A DNA stretch of 64,000 nt from an uncultured Oscillospiraceae bacterium (GTDB taxonomy: Bacteria; Bacillota; Clostridia; Oscillospirales; Ruminococcaceae): positions 11,492 to 75,491 of the forward strand of contig CAKSKG010000011.1 in NCBI GenBank assembly GCA_934464775.1, in the 5' to 3' direction. The position numbers and the translations under genes were made by a program. Positions 60,178 through 64,000 of this stretch are shown piece after piece. The notes below the pieces were generated by a model that saw only the letters and a list, made by a program, of their open reading frames with translations, was not told where the DNA came from and did no database searches. Numbering within the stretch: position 1 is the first letter of the stretch; each line of letters begins with the position of its first letter.

Positions 60178-60259
60178 AAATAAAATCTCCGTATAATATC
60201 ATTTACAGTAACAGTTTACAATATTGCACGGAGAATTTAAAGGTATATTTTTTAATTGA

Positions 60260-61195
60260 TTATAAATTTTCGGAAACATTTAATGCGTCAAATTCACGGA
60301 GAAACAGCATATTGCTTATGCAGAATTTGCTTTTCCACCAATTGACCGAAAGCTCATATTCTTTATAGTCATTGCACCATATCCAGTTGACGGGGAATGA
60401 GCCGTCTTTCAGCTGAACGTTTTTGATATGCTCACATTCACGGCGGATAAGCTCGGAATTATCGGGATAGAAAATACTGTCCTTTGATGTGATGAATACA
60501 GAGGGCAGGGGAACGTATTCGTTTTTCCATTTTTCGGTGTCTCTGCATATGCTGCTGTTCACTTGCTTTTTCAGCACATTTTCAAAGGCTGACATATCGG
60601 TTATTTTTTCTTCCGATGATTTAAGGTATTCATAAAGACGTATGAAACAGTTTGTAATGTGCATTTCATCAAAGGGAACATTTTCGCTGAACCATTCTAT
60701 TCCACGAACGGCGATATCCTTTGAAAGCTTGTACAGACAGCTGTTTTTATCGGCATATTTCAGCGCAAAGCCTGCCAGTGCGGCAGTTGGATTGTATCTG
60801 AAATCACTGCCGTTTTCTCCGTACTTCCACCATATTGCGCATGGATAATCGTTGTTTTCGGGGATAGTGTTGAGCCACTGCATTTTTTTATTGTCGAAAC
60901 AGCTTCCGCTTTCAAGATAGCGGAGTATGCCTTTTACAAGCCTGTTTTTACTGTCGGAGGGAGCAAGCTCATCTATTATTTCTGTGGCAGCCCATGTCTG
61001 CATAGGCGATGAAACAGGTGTGAAATTATCGGGTTCAAGTGCATGACCGAAGCCGCCGTCAGGATTTTGATATGCCGACAGCGCGTTCAGTACATTTTCC
61101 GCAGCACCGCCCTCAAAATGATACTGCCACAAGGCTAAGTCCAGCGGACGTGCATTGCGGTAAACAAAATTTTCTGCTTTTTCAAATATGTTCAT
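60260..61195 (-). CDS. alpha/alpha-toroid (prenyltransferase-like) protein
   Basis: 311 residues. The recurrent aromatic and glycine-rich motifs ALSAYQNPDGGFGHALEPD and VQLKDGSFPVNWIW resemble QW-type repeats of the squalene cyclase/prenyltransferase toroid. No catalytic DxDD is seen, so a binding or scaffolding role is possible. No signal peptide. ATG 61195 has GGAG about 9 bases upstream. The gene for an AraC regulator lies 32 bases upstream, probably in the same operon. Confidence 0.75.
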   Translation of the reverse strand: MNIFEKAENFVYRNARPLDLALWQYHFEGGAAENVLNALSAYQNPDGGFGHALEPDNFTPVSSPMQTWAATEIIDELAPSDSKNRLVKGILRYLESGSCFDNKKMQWLNTIPENNDYPCAIWWKYGENGSDFRYNPTAALAGFALKYADKNSCLYKLSKDIAVRGIEWFSENVPFDEMHITNCFIRLYEYLKSSEEKITDMSAFENVLKKQVNSSICRDTEKWKNEYVPLPSVFITSKDSIFYPDNSELIRRECEHIKNVQLKDGSFPVNWIWCNDYKEYELSVNWWKSKFCISNMLFLREFDALNVSENL

Positions 61196-61227
61196 TATAA
61201 CATCTCCTTTATGCCATGATATCATAT

Positions 61228-62094
61228 TTACGGGGAGATGTATTGTAAAAATCCGACATTATCCGATGAGGATAGTTCCATAGCCTGTTTTGGGGACATA
61301 TTGTGGTGCTTTTTGAAATCATTCAGCAGATGTGACTGATCGGTGTAGCCGAATTTTTCCACTGCATCGAGAATGCTTATTCCGTGAGGTGAGCATATGC
61401 TCTGCCACAGCAGCTGATATCTTGAAAGTGTGCGGAAGCCTGCCGGCGATATTCCCAGTCCGCTGCGGAAGATTCGTTCGGTCTGTTTTGGTGAAAGAGC
61501 ATTGCTTCTGGCAAGCTCTGATATTTTTATGCTGCTGTCGGAGGTTATGATATCATAAATGCAATTGAGCAGGTCATACTGTGTCCTGTTCATATCAAGA
61601 ATATCAAGCAGCAGCTTTTCGGCGTATGCGGCACGGTTTTCAAGCTCGGGTACGGCTTCAAGCATAGGCAGCAGCCTTTTTTCAAGCTTCGGAAAAAATT
61701 CTTCAATGCAGGAAACGCCTTTTCCGCATTCCGAAAGGGGAGTATCGGTGAACAGATGAACTGCCCATGGGTAAAAGCGTATTCCGAATACCGATGTTAC
61801 GGAGCCGACGCACTGTGTACCCGAATAGTACGGTGAGCTGTCGATCGTGCAGAAGCAGCTTTCGGCTGTGCCGCAGGTATAGTCCATGTTCACGATGATA
61901 TCCATGCAGGTATCGGGAATGACAAGTCTGGGGCGGCATACAGCCGCTTTCGGGACAGCAGTACCCCAGAAGCAGCGGACATAGCCTTTTAAGGCACTGC
62001 ATGGAGCAAGCTCCGTGTAATATTCGCTTTTTTCAAAAGGGGAGGCTGTCAGCGGATAATAGCTTTTTATCAGTTTTTCCATTTTTATTCTCAC
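61228..62094 (-). CDS. AraC-family regulator with N-terminal DUF6597-like domain
   Basis: 288 residues, or 284 if the ATG four codons on is used (62082). An N-terminal sensor-like region (YYTELAPCSALKGYVRCFWG, PDTCMDIIVNMDY, FGIRFYPWAVHLF) precedes a C-terminal AraC helix-turn-helix pair (ISELARSNALSPKQTERIFR; ILDAVEKFGYTDQSHLLNDF). The ribosome site is weak, so the start is uncertain. It lies directly upstream of the toroid gene and may regulate it. Confidence 0.85.
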   Translation of the reverse strand: MRIKMEKLIKSYYPLTASPFEKSEYYTELAPCSALKGYVRCFWGTAVPKAAVCRPRLVIPDTCMDIIVNMDYTCGTAESCFCTIDSSPYYSGTQCVGSVTSVFGIRFYPWAVHLFTDTPLSECGKGVSCIEEFFPKLEKRLLPMLEAVPELENRAAYAEKLLLDILDMNRTQYDLLNCIYDIITSDSSIKISELARSNALSPKQTERIFRSGLGISPAGFRTLSRYQLLWQSICSPHGISILDAVEKFGYTDQSHLLNDFKKHHNMSPKQAMELSSSDNVGFLQYISP

Positions 62095-62186
62095 AAATCA
62101 TAATATGCATTCCAGCTGAACATCGCAAGGCTCATTTGCGGCAATTTCGGCTGTATAAAGGCAGTTCGGTCTGACTTTTTAAGCAA

Positions 62187-63137
62187 TCAGATATTCTTTT
62201 TGAATTTTATTTTGACCGTATCGGAACCGTTGTCGGCAATAGTTTTATATTTTTCTGTCTCGATAAATCCGTATTTTTTATATAGCTCAATTGCGGCTGT
62301 GTTATCATCGGTGGTCTGAACGCATATTGTTTTCTTGCCTTTATTATGTAAAAAAGCTTCGGAAAATTCCACTGCAAATGTTCCTGCACCTCTGCGTCGG
62401 CAGTGCGGCTCAACGGCAAGCATTGAAATGTAGCCGACCTCATCATCGCCGTCAAGTCCGTTGAGCTTCAGCCAAGCTGTTGGCATTATTCCTCTGCAAA
62501 TCAGAAAATTCTCTTCATCTGTATCTTTGTTTGGAAGAGAACGGCACCATTCGTTAAAGGATATTTTACTGCCGTGAAGCTCAGACAGATCTTTATTGTA
62601 TATGTCTGCAATGATCCTGATGTCGGACTTGCTTTTTATCGGTACGGCGGTATATATTTTTCCAAACTGCTTTTCAAACATTATGTCGCCGTCATTTATC
62701 AGAGAATTGAACTTCTGATAAGGCTTTTCTTCAAATCCCAGCTTTTTCTGTAAGGCAATTGATGCTGTGTTTTCGGGAGCGGCATAAGTTCGGACAGCTT
62801 TACAGCCTTTTTGCTTTAATTCCTCAAATGCGGCTGTCAGCATTTTCTCGGCAATATGCATACGGCGATACTTTTCGGCAACGAATAGATCACCGTAATA
62901 CCAAAGGGTGGGGTCGTCAGTGTTCTGGATACATAAAATTCTGCCTGCAAGATCGCCCGATCCATTTTGCGCTGTCACATTAAAGCTGTCAGTATCGGAA
63001 GTGAGCCAATAAAGCGAGCTTCTTATTCCGTCTGTATCACTTTGCGCCCAAAGCATTTGGGAAATCTTTAAAGCAAGCTCTTCCGATAAGTATTTGCTTA
63101 CAGTTACGGTAATGATCTCGGTATTGTTTTTGTTCAT
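62187..63137 (-). CDS. tandem GNAT acetyltransferase
   Basis: 316 residues with two GNAT domains. The first (about 20-155) has DLFVAEKYRRMHIAEKML; the second (about 165-312) has LAVEPHCRRRGAGTFAVEFS and ETEKY near the end. Two-domain GNATs include mycothiol synthase-like and aminoglycoside-modifying enzymes, but I cannot assign a substrate. ATG 63137 has GAGG 6 bases upstream; the frame is open from 63272. It lies between the AraC unit and the tRNA genes. Confidence 0.85.
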   Translation of the reverse strand: MNKNNTEIITVTVSKYLSEELALKISQMLWAQSDTDGIRSSLYWLTSDTDSFNVTAQNGSGDLAGRILCIQNTDDPTLWYYGDLFVAEKYRRMHIAEKMLTAAFEELKQKGCKAVRTYAAPENTASIALQKKLGFEEKPYQKFNSLINDGDIMFEKQFGKIYTAVPIKSKSDIRIIADIYNKDLSELHGSKISFNEWCRSLPNKDTDEENFLICRGIMPTAWLKLNGLDGDDEVGYISMLAVEPHCRRRGAGTFAVEFSEAFLHNKGKKTICVQTTDDNTAAIELYKKYGFIETEKYKTIADNGSDTVKIKFKKNI

Positions 63138-63291
63138 TGATATCCTCTTTTCATAAATAAAAAAGTGTTCCCGAAATATCGGAAACACTGGGATTTTATT
63201 ATTCAAAGCAGATATATAAACAGCAGTGAACGATAAATATTTCCGATATTTTCTTACGAATATACATATCATTCACCTGCCTTTCAAAATA

Positions 63292-63375
63292 TGGTGCGGG
63301 TGACAGGACTTGAACCTGCACGAGTAGCTCACCAGATCCTAAGTCTGGCGCGTCTGCCAATTCCGCCACACCCGC
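63292..63375 (-). tRNA. tRNA-Leu (anticodon UAG)
   Basis: Acceptor GCGGGTG pairs with CACCCGC; discriminator A; CCA is encoded. The anticodon loop CTTAGGA between CCAGA and TCTGG gives UAG. A long variable arm and the T-loop GGTTCAAGTCC fit leucine tRNA. 84 bases. It lies 6 bases after the tRNA-Gly gene, in one transcript. Confidence 0.95.
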
Positions 63376-63381
63376 ACGGTG

Positions 63382-63456
63382 TGGAGCAAGTGACGGGAAT
63401 CGAACCCGCATTCTCAGCTTGGGAAGCTGATGTGATAACCATTATACTACACCTGC
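63382..63456 (-). tRNA. tRNA-Gly (anticodon CCC)
   Basis: Acceptor GCAGGTG pairs with CACTTGC (one wobble); discriminator T; CCA encoded. The loop TTCCCAA between TCAGC and GCTGA gives anticodon CCC. 75 bases, with TTCGATTCC in the T arm. Confidence 0.94.
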
Positions 63457-63467
63457 ACAATAAATTC

Positions 63468-63496
63468 ATTATACACTATTTTTTTCCGAATGTCAA
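63468..63496 (-). promoter_or_regulatory. promoter of the tRNA-Gly/tRNA-Leu unit
   Basis: Minus-strand TTGACA (63491-63496) and TATAAT (63468-63473) with a 17-base spacer; transcription would start a few bases before the tRNA-Gly 5' end. Confidence 0.8.
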
Positions 63497-63577
63497 TTAC
63501 CCGAACCGATATTTTTTCGACAATATAACGGCAGAAATCAAAAATCCTACGCCGTTTCAGCGGATAAAAATAAACAT

Positions 63578-63606
63578 TTGACAAAATACCGTTTTCGGTT
63601 TATAAT
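63578..63606 (+). promoter_or_regulatory. strong rightward promoter facing the IS edge
   Basis: TTGACA (63578-63583) and TATAAT (63601-63606) with a 17-base spacer. Downstream is a tandem 12-base repeat, TATCAGTATGAT, at 63620-63631 and 63632-63643, and an ATG at 63659. The sequence then runs into the IS30-type element, so the original target gene appears to be cut off. Confidence 0.7.
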
Positions 63607-63666
63607 AGATATTATACCGTATCAGTATGATTATCAGTATGATTTGCGGGATAATATTATGAAGAT

Positions 63667-64000
63667 AGATTGTCAAGTCAAGTGCAACAAAATCAACAAA
63701 AAAATTTATAAAGCACTTCGAGGGGAGTACGAAAGCCAAGGCGTTTACGGGGACGATTGTTGATAAAATCAACAATATGCTGTAAATCATCATCGGAAAT
63801 GTTGGCAAAGGACGTTCCTTTGGGAAAAAATTGACGAAGCAGACCATTGGTGTTTTCGTTCGTGCCGCGCTGCCAAGGTGAATACGGATCACAGAAATAA
63901 ACCTTCATTCCTGTTGCATCAGACAATTCTTTATGTGCTGCAAATTCCTTGCCGTTATCCACAGTAAAGCTCTTTTTGAGCTTATCGGGAACAGATGAAA
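63667..64000 (-). mobile_element. IS30-family insertion sequence, 3' end; rest outside window
   Basis: The left edge (as drawn) begins near 63667, where AGATTGTCAAGTCAAGTG resembles the terminal repeat of IS30-type elements. The exact boundary cannot be fixed because the other end is outside the window. The transposase gene occupies 63693 onward. Confidence 0.65.
63693..64000 (-). CDS. IS30-family transposase, N-terminal part outside window
   Basis: The frame is open to base 64000, leaving about 101 C-terminal residues visible. VDNGKEFAAHKEL carries the second catalytic Asp; CDPYSPWQRGTNENTNGLLR holds the final DDE Glu; QFFPKGTSF and INNRPRKRLGFRTP are typical of IS30 integrase cores. The visible part looks intact. 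Confidence 0.9.
   Translation of the reverse strand, partial: SSVPDKLKKSFTVDNGKEFAAHKELSDATGMKVYFCDPYSPWQRGTNENTNGLLRQFFPKGTSFANISDDDLQHIVDFINNRPRKRLGFRTPLEVLYKFFC

Noticed and set aside
1..64000. CRISPR array or prophage
   Set aside because: No regularly spaced direct repeats and no phage structural or integrase genes were seen; the only mobile gene is the IS30-type transposase at the right edge.

Overview
The window looks like a chromosomal segment from an anaerobic, spore-forming Gram-positive of the class Clostridia. Ruminococcus or a close relative in the Oscillospiraceae is my best guess. The evidence is moderate GC, AGGAGG-type ribosome binding sites, TTGACA/TATAAT promoters with 17-base spacers, sporulation genes (spoIVB, spoVAD, spoVAE), a MecA-type adaptor, a PPi-type phosphofructokinase, an Rnf-like membrane gene set and oxygen-independent cobalamin synthesis. 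The genus is inferred from gene content; no rRNA gene is present.

Layout. 1-10044: the 3' part of radA runs with a one-base overlap into a ten-gene anaerobic corrin operon (cbiL, D, F, G, H, J, ET, A, cobO, cbiC). 10045-12285: an Hpt protein and a response regulator with an HD-GYP domain, bracketed by two ~170-base long-hairpin repeats that share a covarying apical stem. 12286-15000: YdcF-like protein, pyrophosphatase and metY (O-acetylhomoserine sulfhydrylase) with a strong promoter and a possible 19-residue leader peptide. 15400-19630: a MATE exporter and a polar amino acid ABC operon whose binding protein reads as a circular permutation. 19669-26500: an unknown membrane protein, a GH2 glycosidase, Tex and a cyclophilin. 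26569-31308: a divergent AraC regulator, a pentulose kinase, araD and a PPi-type phosphofructokinase. 31360-36015: Nudix hydrolase, two membrane or secreted unknowns and an EF-G-like GTPase with altered G motifs.

36370-49057: spoIVB, malQ, alaS, a HIT protein, comEC, holA, an RNase M5-like Toprim protein and an MBOAT/DHHW acyltransferase pair. 49058-55493: a structured intergenic stretch, rpe, mecA, a three-gene Rnf-like set (D, E, A only), a membrane-anchored protein, a small lipoprotein and metA. 55792-64000: a SHOCT protein and its unknown neighbour, spoVAE/spoVAD, a Cof-type HAD phosphatase, a toroid-fold protein, an AraC regulator, a tandem GNAT, tRNA-Gly and tRNA-Leu, and an IS30-type transposase running off the right edge.

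Links between genes. MetA carries Glu111, the residue associated with acetyl-CoA use, and so should make the O-acetylhomoserine that MetY consumes, although the genes lie 40 kb apart. The most unusual items are the Rnf-like trio, whose E subunit has no cysteine and whose A subunit has lost one of its two cluster cysteines, with no B, C or G subunit nearby; the circularly permuted binding protein; and the covarying hairpin repeats. All function calls come from reading motifs by eye; no database search was run.
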